From NCBI GenBank assembly GCA_002360295.1, contig DEQI01000238.1, positions 1,900 to 15,636 on the forward strand: a stretch of 13,737 nt of DNA, read 5' to 3'. Numbering within the stretch: the stretch's first letter is position 1; every line of letters starts with the position of its first letter. This document shows positions 1 through 8,607 of the stretch, piece by piece. A program made the position numbers and the translations under genes. The notes beneath the pieces were generated by a model that saw only the letters and a list, made by a program, of their open reading frames with translations, searched no databases and was not told where the DNA came from. Origin of the DNA: Planococcaceae bacterium UBA3370. Its GTDB lineage: Bacteria; Bacillota; Bacilli; Bacillales_A; Planococcaceae.

Positions 1-2535
1 GATGACTTTAATAAGCATATAGGTGGGGATGATAGTTACAAACAAGTACGTCCATCCCATTGTACGATTTTAGCCGTTAATAATGATGGCCTGAAAAATT
101 TATTTAAGCTCGTTTCTATATCGCATACTGAAACGTTTTACCGAGTACCCCGTATTAAGAAAAGTGATTTACAAAAATATCGAGATGGTTTAATCATTGG
201 CTCAGGATGTTCCGATGGCGAATTATTCGAAACTATCATGAACAAAACGCCAGAAGAGGCAGAACAAGTAGCAAAATTTTACGACTATATTGAAATACAG
301 CCAAAGCCAGTCTATTCGCAGCTTATTGCAAGAGGGACCATTCATGATCAGTGGAATTTAGAAGATATTATCCGGCGACTTGTCAAACTTGGAAAAAAAT
401 TAAATATTCCGGTAGTAGCTACAGGGAATGTTCATTATTTAGATGAAACAGATGGCAAGTTCCGACAAATACTAATTGGTTCAATGGGCGGAGCGAATCC
501 GTTAAATCGTTATCCATTACCAGCAGTACATTTCCGTACGACAGATGAAATGCTTGCAGAGTTTGATTTTTTAGGACCTGATTTAGCAAAGGAAGTTGTT
601 GTGACGAATACCCAGCATATTGCCAATATGATTGGAGAAGTAAAACCAATTAAAGATGATTTATATACGCCGAAAATTGAAGGCTCTGATGACGAAGTAA
701 CAAATTTAACTTATGAAATGGCCCAGCGAATATATGGAGACAATTTACCGGAAATTGTGCAAGCTCGAATCGAAAAAGAACTAAAATCAATTTTAGGGCA
801 TGGATTTGGTGTAATTTATTTAATTTCAGCAAAGCTTGTAAAAAAATCGCTTGCTGATGGATATTTAGTAGGTTCACGTGGTTCGGTTGGGTCGTCACTT
901 GTAGCAACGTTCATGGAAATTACCGAAGTAAATCCGCTACCACCTCATTATGTTTGCCCTAACTGTAAGCATTCTGAGTTTATTGCGGATGGTTCTGTTG
1001 CCTCAGGCTATGATTTACCTAATAAAGACTGCGTAGAATGTGGTACACCTTATAAAAAAGATGGACAAGACATCCCGTTCGAAACATTCCTTGGGTTTAA
1101 GGGAGATAAGGTACCGGATATCGATTTGAACTTCTCAGGTGAATATCAACCACAAGCTCATAACTATACAAAAGTACTGTTCGGAGAGGATTATGTATTC
1201 CGAGCTGGAACAATCGGAACTGTAGCAGAAAAAACAGCTTATGGTTATGTAAAGGGCTATGCAAATGATCACAATATTTCTTTCCGTGGTGCAGAAGTCG
1301 ATCGTCTCGTTCAAGGCTGTACTGGTGTAAAAAGGACAACGGGTCAACATCCTGGTGGGATTATCGTTGTTCCTGATTATATGGATATTTATGATTTCTC
1401 ACCAGTTCAGTACCCGGCAGATGCGCAAGACTCTGAATGGAAAACGACGCATTTTGATTTCCATTCAATTCACGATAATATTTTAAAGCTAGATATTCTA
1501 GGACACGATGATCCTACAGTTATTCGGATGCTACAAGATTTATCGGGTATTGATCCGAAGACGATACCAACGGATGATCCAGAGGTAATGAAAATTTTCA
1601 GTAATACAGAATCACTAGGTGTAACGACAGAGCAAATAGGTACTAAAACAGGTACACTCGGGATTCCAGAATTCGGTACTCGTTTCGTTCGTCAAATGTT
1701 AGAGGAAACGCAGCCGTCCACTTTCAGTGAGCTTGTTCAAATATCTGGACTATCACATGGTACAGACGTATGGCTAAGTAATGCACAAGAATTAATTAAA
1801 AATGGAACTTGTGTACTTTCAGAAGTAATTGGTTGTCGTGATGACATCATGGTATATCTAATTTATCAAGGGCTAGAACCTGCATTTGCCTTCAAAATTA
1901 TGGAGTCCGTACGTAAAGGTAAAGGGTTAACAGATGATATGGAAGCAGAAATGCGTAAAAACAATGTGCCTGAATGGTATATTGATTCATGTAAAAAAAT
2001 AAAATACATGTTCCCGAAGGCGCACGCAGCAGCCTACGTATTAATGGCAGTTCGTATCGCTTGGTTTAAAGTACATTATCCGATTTTATATTATGCAGCT
2101 TATTTTACTGTACGAGCAGATGATTTTGATTTAATTGCGATGATTCAGGGAGCTCCTGTCATTCGATCAAAAATTGATGAAATCAATACAAAAGGTTTAG
2201 ATGCTTCAACGAAAGAAAAAAACTTAATGACTGTTTTAGAAATTGCGCTTGAAATGTGTGAGCGCGGTATGCAATTTAAATCAGTAGACTTATACCGTTC
2301 ACAAGCAAGTGAATTCATCATAGATGGCAACGCATTAATTCCACCTTTTGATGCCATTCCAGGATTAGGTACAAACGTAGCAAAGCAAATTGTGCTTGCG
2401 CGTGAAGAAGGTGAGTTTTTATCAAAAGAAGATTTACAACGTCGTGGCCGTGTGTCAAAAACGTTGATTGAATACATGGATCAGCTCGGTTGCTTAGACG
2501 GTTTACCAGATGCAAACCAACTATCTCTTTTCTAA
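1..2535 (+). CDS. polC: DNA polymerase III subunit alpha PolC (Gram-positive type), 3' part, 5' end outside window
   Basis: Replicative DNA polymerase of low-GC Gram-positive bacteria. The frame is open from base 1, so the visible 844 residues are the C-terminal part. The ATG at 238 is internal and not the start. The fragment begins in the second half of the PHP domain, after the inserted 3'-5' exonuclease domain; ATGNVHYLD lies at fragment residues 140-148. A four-cysteine zinc site follows (C319, C322, C344, C347). Next comes the polymerase palm, with catalytic aspartates D373 and D375 in PDIDLNF and D498 in [10 protein letters not shown]. The 373/375/498 spacing matches, from memory, D973/D975/D1098 of Geobacillus PolC, so about 600 N-terminal residues are missing. 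A helix-hairpin-helix segment ([12 protein letters not shown]) lies near the end. The protein finishes in QLSLF, a typical sliding-clamp binding motif. A hairpin terminator follows, so polC is probably not co-transcribed with rimP. Confidence 0.98.
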   Translation, partial: DDFNKHIGGDDSYKQVRPSHCTILAVNNDGLKNLFKLVSISHTETFYRVPRIKKSDLQKYRDGLIIGSGCSDGELFETIMNKTPEEAEQVAKFYDYIEIQPKPVYSQLIARGTIHDQWNLEDIIRRLVKLGKKLNIPVVATGNVHYLDETDGKFRQILIGSMGGANPLNRYPLPAVHFRTTDEMLAEFDFLGPDLAKEVVVTNTQHIANMIGEVKPIKDDLYTPKIEGSDDEVTNLTYEMAQRIYGDNLPEIVQARIEKELKSILGHGFGVIYLISAKLVKKSLADGYLVGSRGSVGSSLVATFMEITEVNPLPPHYVCPNCKHSEFIADGSVASGYDLPNKDCVECGTPYKKDGQDIPFETFLGFKGDKVPDIDLNFSGEYQPQAHNYTKVLFGEDYVFRAGTIGTVAEKTAYGYVKGYANDHNISFRGAEVDRLVQGCTGVKRTTGQHPGGIIVVPDYMDIYDFSPVQYPADAQDSEWKTTHFDFHSIHDNILKLDILGHDDPTVIRMLQDLSGIDPKTIPTDDPEVMKIFSNTESLGVTTEQIGTKTGTLGIPEFGTRFVRQMLEETQPSTFSELVQISGLSHGTDVWLSNAQELIKNGTCVLSEVIGCRDDIMVYLIYQGLEPAFAFKIMESVRKGKGLTDDMEAEMRKNNVPEWYIDSCKKIKYMFPKAHAAAYVLMAVRIAWFKVHYPILYYAAYFTVRADDFDLIAMIQGAPVIRSKIDEINTKGLDASTKEKNLMTVLEIALEMCERGMQFKSVDLYRSQASEFIIDGNALIPPFDAIPGLGTNVAKQIVLAREEGEFLSKEDLQRRGRVSKTLIEYMDQLGCLDGLPDANQLSLF

Positions 2536-2621
2536 AATAGATGAGGTGATTGGAGCGAATTTGCATTCACATGAGGAATGTGCTATGCTAATTGTATTAA
2601 TTTGTTGATAGTTTTGCAGCA

Positions 2622-2657
2622 AAAAGAGTGGGTTCCCTCCCGCTCTTTTCTGTTGTT
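2622..2657 (+). terminator. Rho-independent terminator after polC
   Basis: An 11-bp stem pairs 2622-2632 with 2639-2649, with one T-G wobble and a 6-base loop. The T-rich run ttttctgttgttt follows. It lies 86 bases after the polC stop codon and separates polC from the rimP operon. Confidence 0.85.
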
Positions 2658-2696
2658 TAGAACAAGGAAGCAAATTTTCAAAAATACTTTATTCCT

Positions 2697-2721
2697 ATTT
2701 CTCTACATAATTCAGAGAAAT
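2697..2721. repeat. Short perfect inverted repeat upstream of the rimP promoter
   Basis: ATTTCTCT at 2697-2704 is the exact reverse complement of AGAGAAAT at 2714-2721, with a 9-base spacer. It lies between the polC terminator and the putative rimP promoter, about 80 bases upstream of the -35. It could be an operator-like site or a chance AT-rich palindrome. No T-tract follows, so it is not a terminator. The rest of the 320-base gap between polC and rimP holds only the terminator and the promoter described separately. Confidence 0.3.
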
Positions 2722-2800
2722 ATCAATGCATTATTGCTACTTGTCGTAGGTAGTAAAATATTTAATATATAGCGAAAAGAAGTAATAGAGTAAGTATTTT

Positions 2801-2831
2801 TTGTTAAAACCTTATGTTTTCTTTATACAAT
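2801..2831 (+). promoter_or_regulatory. Putative sigma-A promoter of the rimP-nusA-infB operon
   Basis: TTGTTA at 2801-2806 is followed after 17 bases by TATACA (2824-2829), which overlaps a second -10-like hexamer TACAAT (2826-2831). Start of transcription would fall near 2836, giving a leader of only about 20 bases that is nearly all ribosome binding site (AAGGAGG at 2844-2850). It is well placed between the polC terminator and rimP, but the hexamers are imperfect. Confidence 0.55.
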
Positions 2832-2855
2832 ATATAGTGGCGGAAGGAGGATACG

Positions 2856-3341
2856 ATGGGCAAAGTTACAACGATAATCGAACAACTATTGAACCCTATT
2901 GTAGATGAGTTAAAACTTGAATTAGTAGATGTAGAGTTTGTAAAAGAAGGTCGCAACTACTATTTACGCGTCTATGTGGATACTCCAGAAGGTGGAATTG
3001 ACATTGAGCAATGCGTGCAAGTGAGTGAACGTTTAAGTGCAGTTTTGGATGAAGAAGATCCAATTGAGCAAAACTATTATTTAGAAGTATCTTCTCCTGG
3101 TGCTGAACGTCCATTAAAAAAAGAAGATGACTTTAAAAAAGCAGTAGGCAAATACATTTATGTGAAAACATACGAACCTGTGAAAGATATGAAGGAATTG
3201 CAAGGATATTTAACAGCATATACTGAACAAGGTCTAGAAATGGAAATACGCATTAAAACGCGTAAAGTGAATGTACTTATAGAAAAAGAAAAAGTTGCGC
3301 AGGCACGACTTGCAATTGACTTTTCAGATAAGCGAATTTAG
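2856..3341 (+). CDS. rimP: Ribosome maturation factor RimP
   Basis: RimP (YlxS in B. subtilis, formerly DUF150) is a cytoplasmic factor needed for maturation of the 30S subunit. The 161-residue length is normal for the family. The N-terminal alpha/beta domain covers about residues 1-85 and contains the conserved segment LELVDVEFVKEGRNYYLRV. It ends in the family signature LEVSSPGAERPLKK at about residues 76-89. A C-terminal SH3-like domain follows (about 90-161), rich in beta strands. The ATG is preceded at 5 bases by a perfect AAGGAGG. It is the first gene of its operon. The stop codon lies 13 bases before nusA, and the nusA ribosome binding site overlaps the rimP stop. Placing rimP directly upstream of nusA is near-universal in bacteria. 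Confidence 0.96.
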   Translation: MGKVTTIIEQLLNPIVDELKLELVDVEFVKEGRNYYLRVYVDTPEGGIDIEQCVQVSERLSAVLDEEDPIEQNYYLEVSSPGAERPLKKEDDFKKAVGKYIYVKTYEPVKDMKELQGYLTAYTEQGLEMEIRIKTRKVNVLIEKEKVAQARLAIDFSDKRI

Positions 3342-3354
3342 GAGTGAAAATAAA

Positions 3355-4491
3355 ATGAGTAGTGATTTACTAGATGCTTTAACTGCCCTTGAAGAGCAGA
3401 AAGGTATTTCAAGGGATGTATTAATTGAAGCGATTGAGGCTGCTTTAGTTACGGCATATAAGCGTAATTTTAATCAAGCACAAAATGTACGAGTAGATTT
3501 AAATTTAGACAAAGGCACAATGCTTGTATATTCTCGAAAAGACGTTGTAGCGGAAGTGGAAGATGATCGTTTACAAATCGCTATTGAAGATGCAAAAATC
3601 ATTAATCCTGCTTATGAAATCGGCGATGTGTTAGAACAAGAGGTAACACCTCGTAACTTTGGACGTATTGCTGCACAAACGGCGAAGCAAGTAGTAACAC
3701 AGCGCGTACGTGAAGCAGAACGTGGCCTAATTTACGAAGAGTATGTTGATCGTGAAGATGATATCGTGGTAGGTACGATTGAACGTCAAGATGCACGCCA
3801 AATCTACGTTTCTCTAGGGAAAGTTGAAGCAGCCTTACCATTAAATGAGCAAATTCAAGGGGAAGTATACAAACCTCAATCACGCATTCGTGTATACATT
3901 ACTAAAGTTGAGCGCACTACGCGTGGCCCACAAGTAATCGTTTCTCGTACACACCCTGGCTTATTGCGTCGATTATTTGAAATGGAAGTACCAGAGATTT
4001 TCGATGGTACAGTTGAAATTAAATCAATTGCACGTGAAGCAGGCGACCGTTCAAAAATTTCAGTATATGCGCATAATGAAGAAGTGGATCCAGTTGGTTC
4101 ATGTGTAGGAGCTAAAGGGGCTCGTGTACAAAATATAGTAAATGAATTAAATGGCGAAAAAATTGATATCGTTGAATGGTCTGAGGATCCAACTATTTTT
4201 GTTGCTAACGCACTTAGTCCATCTAAAGTATTAGATGTACAAGTGAATGAAGAAGATAAATCAACAACTGTTGTCGTACCAGATTATCAATTATCGTTAG
4301 CAATCGGTAAACGTGGTCAAAACGCACGACTTGCTGCAAAGCTTACAGGTTGGAAAATCGATATAAAGAGTGAAACGGATGCACGTGAATTAGGAATTTA
4401 TCCTTCAGAAACGAGCACGTTTGTTCCACAAGATAACGATGAGTCATATGATGATATTGAGTATGATTTATATCAAGTAGACGAGGAATAA
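3355..4491 (+). CDS. nusA: Transcription termination/antitermination factor NusA
   Basis: NusA binds RNA polymerase near the RNA exit channel and modulates pausing, intrinsic termination and antitermination. The protein has 378 residues, the short Gram-positive form without the C-terminal acidic repeats of E. coli NusA. Domain order: RNAP-binding N-terminal domain (about 1-130), S1 domain (about 135-200), KH1 with the GSCVGAKGARV loop near 248-258, and KH2 with the LAIGKRGQNARLAAKL loop near 315-330. An acidic, tyrosine-rich tail (NDESYDDIEYDLYQVDEE) ends the protein. I chose the ATG at 3355 because AGGAGTG (3340-3346) lies 8 bases upstream and the product then begins MSSDLLDAL like its relatives. 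The open frame reaches back to 3295 inside rimP, but that extension is not family-like. Confidence 0.97.
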   Translation: MSSDLLDALTALEEQKGISRDVLIEAIEAALVTAYKRNFNQAQNVRVDLNLDKGTMLVYSRKDVVAEVEDDRLQIAIEDAKIINPAYEIGDVLEQEVTPRNFGRIAAQTAKQVVTQRVREAERGLIYEEYVDREDDIVVGTIERQDARQIYVSLGKVEAALPLNEQIQGEVYKPQSRIRVYITKVERTTRGPQVIVSRTHPGLLRRLFEMEVPEIFDGTVEIKSIAREAGDRSKISVYAHNEEVDPVGSCVGAKGARVQNIVNELNGEKIDIVEWSEDPTIFVANALSPSKVLDVQVNEEDKSTTVVVPDYQLSLAIGKRGQNARLAAKLTGWKIDIKSETDARELGIYPSETSTFVPQDNDESYDDIEYDLYQVDEE

Positions 4492-4544
4492 TCTCTTCAA
4501 TCGACTTGTTAGTTTTAGCGTTTATGTAGGGAAGGTGAATGCTG

Positions 4545-4823
4545 ATGTCAATCAAAAAAAAGATACCATTACGTAAATGTGTAGCGACCGGAGAAATGTA
4601 TCCTAAAAAAGAAATGTTACGTGTTGTACGGTCAAAAGAAGGAGAAGTATCTGTTGATGTAACAGGTAAAAAATCTGGCCGTGGTGCATATGTTTCAAAA
4701 TCGGAACAAGCAGTTGATATGGCGCGTAAAAAAAACATTTTAGAGCGTCAATTAGAAGCGGAAGTTCCGGAAGAAGTGTACGAGCAATTGCTGACACTTA
4801 TTCGTAGGGAGTCGATTTTATGA
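4545..4823 (+). CDS. rnpM: RNase P modulator RnpM (YlxR family)
   Basis: Small basic RNA-binding protein of the YlxR/DUF448 family, recently linked in Gram-positive bacteria to binding and modulation of RNase P. The family signature RKCVATGEMYPKKEMLRVVR is followed by VDVTGKKSGRGAYVSKS, the conserved GRGAYV pocket. The length is 92 residues. Two in-frame ATGs exist, at 4539 and 4545. The second is preferred because AAGGTG (4532-4537) lies 7 bases before it but only 1 base before the first. The product then starts MSIKKKIPLRKC as in relatives. The stop overlaps the ylxQ start by four bases (ATGA), which indicates translational coupling. Confidence 0.93.
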   Translation: MSIKKKIPLRKCVATGEMYPKKEMLRVVRSKEGEVSVDVTGKKSGRGAYVSKSEQAVDMARKKNILERQLEAEVPEEVYEQLLTLIRRESIL

Positions 4824-5128
4824 CGAATAAAGCAGTCCTACAAATGTTAGGATTAGCAGCCAAAGCTCGAAAAGTAATATCTGGAGAAGAACTAGTAATT
4901 AAAGAAGTGCGCGGGGGCGGCGCTAAGCTTGTCCTCCTTGCTCATGATGCTTCAGCAAATACAGCCAAGAAGATTCAAGATAAATGTTCTTTTTACAACG
5001 TTGAGTTTTATGTATTTGGAGATCGATATGATCTTGGACATGCTACAGGAAAGGAAGCACGTGTAGCTTTAGCTATTACCGATATAGGGTTTGCCAAAAA
5101 AATGTCTAGTCTACTCAACGAAAAATAA
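4820..5128 (+). CDS. ylxQ: L7Ae-family kink-turn RNA-binding protein YlxQ
   Basis: The 102-residue protein is of the L7Ae/L30e/S12e/Gadd45 fold, called YlxQ or RplGA in B. subtilis, where it has been shown to bind kink-turn RNA. Diagnostic stretches are [16 protein letters not shown] near the N terminus, the glycine-rich turn [16 protein letters not shown] (about 29-44) and [14 protein letters not shown] near 74-87. It is not an essential ribosomal protein, and its RNA target in the cell is not evident from the sequence. Its ATG lies within the rnpM stop codon (ATGA overlap), with AGGGAG 8 bases upstream inside rnpM. Fourteen bases separate it from infB. Position between rnpM and infB is the standard Bacillales arrangement. 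Confidence 0.92.
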   Translation: MTNKAVLQMLGLAAKARKVISGEELVIKEVRGGGAKLVLLAHDASANTAKKIQDKCSFYNVEFYVFGDRYDLGHATGKEARVALAITDIGFAKKMSSLLNEK

Positions 5129-5142
5129 TCGGGGGTGAGCAG

Positions 5143-7425
5143 ATGAGCAAAATTAGAGTTCATGAATATGCGAAAAAGGTAAATAAAACGAGTAAAGAAG
5201 TAATAGAACAGCTCTCCAAGCTTGATATAAAAGTAACCAATCATATGTCAATGCTCGAAACGGGCGTAGTATCTAAACTTGATTCTGTCTTTCAGCAAGT
5301 AACAGAACCGAAAAAAGCATCTTCTTCAATAGCAGGCGTTAAAGAAGAAGGCAAACCTTCTAAAGGTCAAAATGCAAAGGCGACAATACGTCCGCAATCA
5401 AAAGAGCAGCCTAAAAAAGCAACAAATGGCTCTTTTAAAACTGAGCAAAATAAAACATCTCAAAGTGACAAATCTAAAAATGCAAAAGGTAACCAAAGTA
5501 GAAATATGACACAAAATAACAATCAAAACAGTCGTGGAAATAACGGCAATAATAAGAATAATAATCAAAACAAAGGTGGCTTCAATCAACGTAAAAAACC
5601 AGGAATTCATGGTGGAAAACGTCGTACACATAAGCCACAACAACCTGTGCAAGTAGTACAAAAAGAATTACCAGAAAAAATTACATTCTATGAATCATTA
5701 ACAGTTGCAGAACTTGCAAAAAAATTACATCGTGAGCCATCTGAGCTTATTAAAAAATTATTTATGCTTGGTGTTATGGCAACAATTAACCAAGTACTTG
5801 ATAAGGATGCAATTGAATTAATCTGCGCAGACTATGGTGTAGAAGTCGAAGAAGAGGTAAGAATCGATATTACTGACCTTGAAACTCACTTCGAACAAGA
5901 AGTGAACGAAGAAGAGTTAACAGAGCGTCCACCAGTAGTAACAATTATGGGACACGTTGACCATGGTAAAACAACGTTACTTGACTCAATCCGTAATACA
6001 AAAGTAACGGCTGGAGAAGCTGGCGGAATTACACAACACATTGGTGCTTACCAAGTAACAGAAGGCGATAAAAAAATTACGTTCCTTGATACACCAGGTC
6101 ACGCCGCGTTTACAACAATGCGTGCTCGCGGTGCAAAAATAACAGACTTAGCGATTATTGTTGTTGCAGCTGATGATGGTGTAATGCCTCAAACTGTTGA
6201 AGCAATCAATCACGCGAAAGCGGCAGAAGTGCCAATTATCGTTGCAGTCAATAAAATGGATAAACCTACAGCGAACCCTGATCGAGTAATGCAAGAGCTT
6301 ACTGAGCATGGTTTAGTACCTGAATCTTGGGGTGGCGATACAATCTTCGTTCCAATTTCAGCCCTAAAAGGGGAAGGAATCGATCAATTATTAGAGATGA
6401 TCCTATTAGTATCAGAAGTAGGGGAGCTAAAAGCAAATCCAAAACGTTCTGCGTTAGGTACTGTAATTGAGGCACAACTTGATAAAGGTCGTGGTTCTGT
6501 TGCGACATTATTAGTTCAAGATGGTACTTTACGTGTTGGTGATCCAATCGTAGTAGGGCACGCATATGGTCGTGTTCGTGCAATGGTAAATGATTTAGGA
6601 CGCCGTGTAAAAGAAGCAGGTCCATCAACGCCAGTTGAAATTACAGGTCTAAATGATGTACCACAAGCGGGTGACCGTTTTGTTGTGTTCGAAGATGAAA
6701 AAACAGCTCGTTCAGTTGGTGAATCTCGTGCAATGACAGCAATTCAAGCACAACGATCTGAAAAACAACGTATCACACTTGATAATTTATTTGAACAAAT
6801 GAGCCAAGGCGATGTGAAAGAATTAAACTTAATCGTGAAAGCTGACGTTCAAGGTACAGTAGAAGCGATGGCAGCTTCATTAATGAAAATTGAGGTTGAA
6901 GGTGTTAACGTTAAAATTATCCATACAGGTGTAGGGGCAATTACAGAATCAGATATTTCACTTGCTGCTGCCTCTAACGCAATTGTCATCGGCTTTAACG
7001 TTCGTCCAGACGTTAATGCAAAACGTGCAGCAGACGAAGAAGGCGTAGAAATTCGCTTACACCGTATTATTTATAAAGTAATTGAAGAAATCGAACAAGC
7101 GATGAAAGGGATGCTTGACCCTGAGTATGAAGAAAAAATTATCGGTCAAGCAGAAGTTCGTCAAACAATTAAAGTATCAAAAATTGGTACAATTGCAGGT
7201 TCGTATGTTACTGAAGGTAAAATTGTTCGTGACGCAGGCGTGCGTATAATCCGAGAAGGTATCGTCATCTTTGAAGGGGAGCTAGACTCATTAAAACGCT
7301 TTAAAGACGATGCTAAAGAAGTCGTAAAAGGATACGAATGTGGTATTACGATTAAAAACTTCAACGACATTAAAGAGGGCGATATTATTGAAGCCTTCGT
7401 AATGGAAGAAATCGTTCGTAAATAA
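5143..7425 (+). CDS. infB: Translation initiation factor IF-2
   Basis: GTPase that places initiator fMet-tRNA on the 30S subunit and promotes 50S joining. The protein has 760 residues, somewhat longer than I recall for B. subtilis (about 716). Domains: a first IF2-N domain (about 1-52, [20 protein letters not shown]), then a long basic, low-complexity linker (about 60-175) very rich in Asn, Lys and Gln, and a second IF2-N domain (about 180-236). In the GTPase domain, G1 is GHVDHGKTT at 270-278, G3 DTPGH at 316-320, G4 NKMD at 370-373 and G5 SALKG at 406-410. Beta-barrel domains and the fMet-tRNA-binding C domain ([16 protein letters not shown]) follow. GGGGGTGAG lies just before the ATG. The stop TAA shares one base with the ylxP start (TAATG). 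I see no convincing ribosome binding site for an internal short IF2 form. Confidence 0.98.
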   Translation: MSKIRVHEYAKKVNKTSKEVIEQLSKLDIKVTNHMSMLETGVVSKLDSVFQQVTEPKKASSSIAGVKEEGKPSKGQNAKATIRPQSKEQPKKATNGSFKTEQNKTSQSDKSKNAKGNQSRNMTQNNNQNSRGNNGNNKNNNQNKGGFNQRKKPGIHGGKRRTHKPQQPVQVVQKELPEKITFYESLTVAELAKKLHREPSELIKKLFMLGVMATINQVLDKDAIELICADYGVEVEEEVRIDITDLETHFEQEVNEEELTERPPVVTIMGHVDHGKTTLLDSIRNTKVTAGEAGGITQHIGAYQVTEGDKKITFLDTPGHAAFTTMRARGAKITDLAIIVVAADDGVMPQTVEAINHAKAAEVPIIVAVNKMDKPTANPDRVMQELTEHGLVPESWGGDTIFVPISALKGEGIDQLLEMILLVSEVGELKANPKRSALGTVIEAQLDKGRGSVATLLVQDGTLRVGDPIVVGHAYGRVRAMVNDLGRRVKEAGPSTPVEITGLNDVPQAGDRFVVFEDEKTARSVGESRAMTAIQAQRSEKQRITLDNLFEQMSQGDVKELNLIVKADVQGTVEAMAASLMKIEVEGVNVKIIHTGVGAITESDISLAAASNAIVIGFNVRPDVNAKRAADEEGVEIRLHRIIYKVIEEIEQAMKGMLDPEYEEKIIGQAEVRQTIKVSKIGTIAGSYVTEGKIVRDAGVRIIREGIVIFEGELDSLKRFKDDAKEVVKGYECGITIKNFNDIKEGDIIEAFVMEEIVRK

Positions 7426-7703
7426 TGATTGTCTACGCAGAAGTTGAATATATCATTCAAACTGCCCATTCGTTAAAAGAAAAACGCGCCGTGCTACAAC
7501 GTATGATTACTAGAACAAAACAAAAGTTCAACGTATCGATTGCGGAAATCGATCATCAAGATGTTTGGCAACGTACGCGTCTTGCTATCGTCACTGTCGC
7601 TTCCGCAAAAGAAGCGGCAGATCGAGAGATGGCACGCGCACTCCATTATTTAGATTCAAATCCTATATGGGAAAGACTAGATAGTTGGCGTGAATATTTA
7701 TAA
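7425..7703 (+). CDS. ylxP: YlxP, DUF503 family protein
   Basis: Conserved protein of 92 residues of the YlxP/DUF503 family, found almost always between infB and rbfA in Firmicutes. Its molecular role is not established. The diagnostic block is HSLKEKRAVLQRMITRTKQKFNVS, followed by the AEIDHQDVWQRTRLAIVTVAS segment; the family is predicted to adopt a small ferredoxin-like alpha/beta fold. There is no signal peptide or membrane segment, so it is cytoplasmic. The ATG overlaps the infB stop by one base and has only a weak purine stretch upstream (GGAAGAAAT inside infB), so its translation is probably coupled to termination on infB. The context suggests a job in translation or ribosome assembly, but that is inference. 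Confidence 0.9.
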   Translation: MIVYAEVEYIIQTAHSLKEKRAVLQRMITRTKQKFNVSIAEIDHQDVWQRTRLAIVTVASAKEAADREMARALHYLDSNPIWERLDSWREYL

Positions 7704-7735
7704 GATTTTCAAGGTAACTAAGGTGGTGACATTAG

Positions 7736-8080
7736 ATGTCTCTAAGATCAAACCGTGTAGCTGAGCAAATGAAAAAGGAGCTTGGTGACATTATCGGTCG
7801 AAAACTAAAAGATCCGCGCGTTGGATTTGTTACAGTAACAGATGTTGCTGTAACAGGTGACCTACAACAAGCAACCGTTTATATTACATCTTTAGGAAAT
7901 GAACGTGAACGAGAAGAAACGTTAAAAGCATTAGATAAAGCTTCAGGTTTTATTCGTTCAGAAATCGGATCACGTATTCGATTACGTCGCACACCAGAAA
8001 TCATGTTCGAATTTGATGCTTCAATTGAATATGGAAATAAAATCGACGAGTTACTACGTTCACTACATGAGGACAAATAA
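7736..8080 (+). CDS. rbfA: 30S ribosome-binding factor RbfA
   Basis: Small KH-fold protein that binds the immature 30S subunit near helix 1 of 16S rRNA and is needed for late maturation, especially in the cold. The 114 residues are typical. Family landmarks are [19 protein letters not shown] at the N terminus, then [20 protein letters not shown] with the conserved VTVTDV strand, then the [18 protein letters not shown] helix and [18 protein letters not shown] near the end. AAGGTGGTG lies about 7 bases before the ATG. It lies 32 bases after ylxP and is the last gene of the rimP operon here, because a strong terminator begins 5 bases after its stop. In B. subtilis truB follows directly; here about 840 bases intervene. 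Confidence 0.96.
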   Translation: MSLRSNRVAEQMKKELGDIIGRKLKDPRVGFVTVTDVAVTGDLQQATVYITSLGNEREREETLKALDKASGFIRSEIGSRIRLRRTPEIMFEFDASIEYGNKIDELLRSLHEDK

Positions 8081-8084
8081 TTTC

Positions 8085-8128
8085 AAAACGCCTGCATCTG
8101 CATATTTTATGCAGGCAGGCGTTTTTTT
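8085..8128 (+). terminator. Strong Rho-independent terminator after rbfA
   Basis: A 10-bp outer stem AAAACGCCTG (8085-8094) pairs with CAGGCGTTTT (8116-8125). An inner 7-bp stem, CTGCATA (8098-8104) with TATGCAG (8108-8114), caps it, and the 3' arm runs into seven T residues (8122-8128). The stem is long and GC-rich enough to end most transcripts of the rimP-rbfA operon, making truB dependent on another promoter or on readthrough. Confidence 0.93.
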
Positions 8129-8221
8129 ATAGAAATAATATGTTTTCGTGGCATTAATTGTAGTAAGTATGATTTTATAAAATATTTTAAAAAAATATTG
8201 ATTATCACCAAAATTCGGGCT

Positions 8222-8230
8222 TGCTATATA
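8222..8230 (+). promoter_or_regulatory. Possible extended -10 promoter element upstream of a structured segment
   Basis: TGCTATATA has the TGn extension followed by a TATATA hexamer at 8225-8230. The nearest -35-like hexamer is TTGATT at 8198-8203, at 21 bases, which is too far for a classical pair. If active, transcription would start near 8237 and run directly into the nested inverted repeats at 8252-8326. Confidence 0.25.
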
Positions 8231-8251
8231 GATACCGTATATTACACTTTG

Positions 8252-8326
8252 AGCGGATGAGTATGAAGGAAATGCCTTCAGTCTAACTGAGGACAACATG
8301 ATGTTGGTCACGAAGGCATTGCCGCT
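8252..8326 (+). other. Nested inverted repeats, possible structured RNA
   Basis: Three nested helices can form. AGCGG (8252-8256) pairs with CCGCT (8322-8326). A perfect 9-bp helix joins AATGCCTTC (8271-8279) and GAAGGCATT (8312-8320). The hairpin CAACA (8294-8298) / TGTTG (8302-8306) closes a 3-base loop. I do not recognise the fold as a known riboswitch or small RNA class. It may be a structured RNA, a leftover of a mobile element or a DNA-level palindrome. No T-tract follows, so it is not a terminator. Apart from this and the possible promoter element, the segment 8129-8339 shows only AT-rich sequence. Confidence 0.4.
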
Positions 8327-8339
8327 GTCGTCTTAGATA

Positions 8340-8549
8340 TTGATTAGTTATTTAATCTCAAACGGACGACCAACTCGTTTGAATGGTGATGAGATTAATA
8401 TGTTAGATTGGGCAGAATTAGAATCAGTCGACTTAGTAATTCGACCATATCAATGGTCCTTGAACGGTAAAACAGGAAACAAAGTATATTTAAAAGCTGG
8501 ATATTTTAACATCTTAGTTGACGAGTTCGCCGCAAAGTACGGTATTTAG
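8340..8549 (+). pseudogene. Remnant ORF, C-terminal fragment of a mobile-element-type protein (unrecognised family)
   Basis: An open frame of 69 codons begins at a TTG with no ribosome binding site, just after an in-frame TAG at 8334-8336. The first internal ATG (8400) also lacks a good one. The central part, LDWAELESVDLVIRPYQWSL then NGKTGNKVYLKAGYF, reads like a real folded protein rather than random translation. From memory it resembles the C-terminal half of small proteins (about 130 residues) encoded in replication modules of Firmicutes phages and conjugative elements. I cannot name the family securely. The lack of a start signal, the upstream stop and the short length suggest a truncated and decaying gene. 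The same frame upstream (8253-8333) is open but shows nothing I recognise. The alternative is a genuine small gene with an unusual start. Confidence 0.45.
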
Positions 8550-8573
8550 ATTGATCGGTCCATTCTGAATACT

Positions 8574-8607
8574 CTCTCTTGCAGAAAGCTTTATTCTGCA
8601 GCGAGAG
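8574..8607 (+). other. Stable hairpin downstream of the remnant ORF
   Basis: TGCAGAA (8580-8586) pairs perfectly with TTCTGCA (8594-8600) around a 7-base loop, and CTCTC (8574-8578) pairs with GAGAG (8603-8607) across a small internal loop. No T-tract follows, so it is not a standard terminator. A further CTCTC at 8633-8637 could compete for the same GAGAG. Confidence 0.45.

Noticed and set aside
2578..2772. Open frame of 64 codons between polC and rimP
   Set aside because: It runs across the polC terminator hairpin, has no good ribosome binding site, and the translation shows no recognisable family features.
3295..3354. Upstream in-frame extension of nusA
   Set aside because: It lies inside rimP in another frame, and the added residues are unlike any NusA N terminus. 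The ATG at 3355 has a proper ribosome binding site.
5502..5512. Internal ATG of infB as a possible start of a short IF2 form
   Set aside because: The bases upstream contain no Shine-Dalgarno sequence. Short IF2 forms exist in B. subtilis, but this site does not support one.
8063..8311. Open frame of 82 codons on the minus strand over the end of rbfA and the spacer
   Set aside because: It covers the rbfA terminator and part of rbfA, has no ribosome binding site and shows no family features. It is most likely chance in AT-rich DNA.
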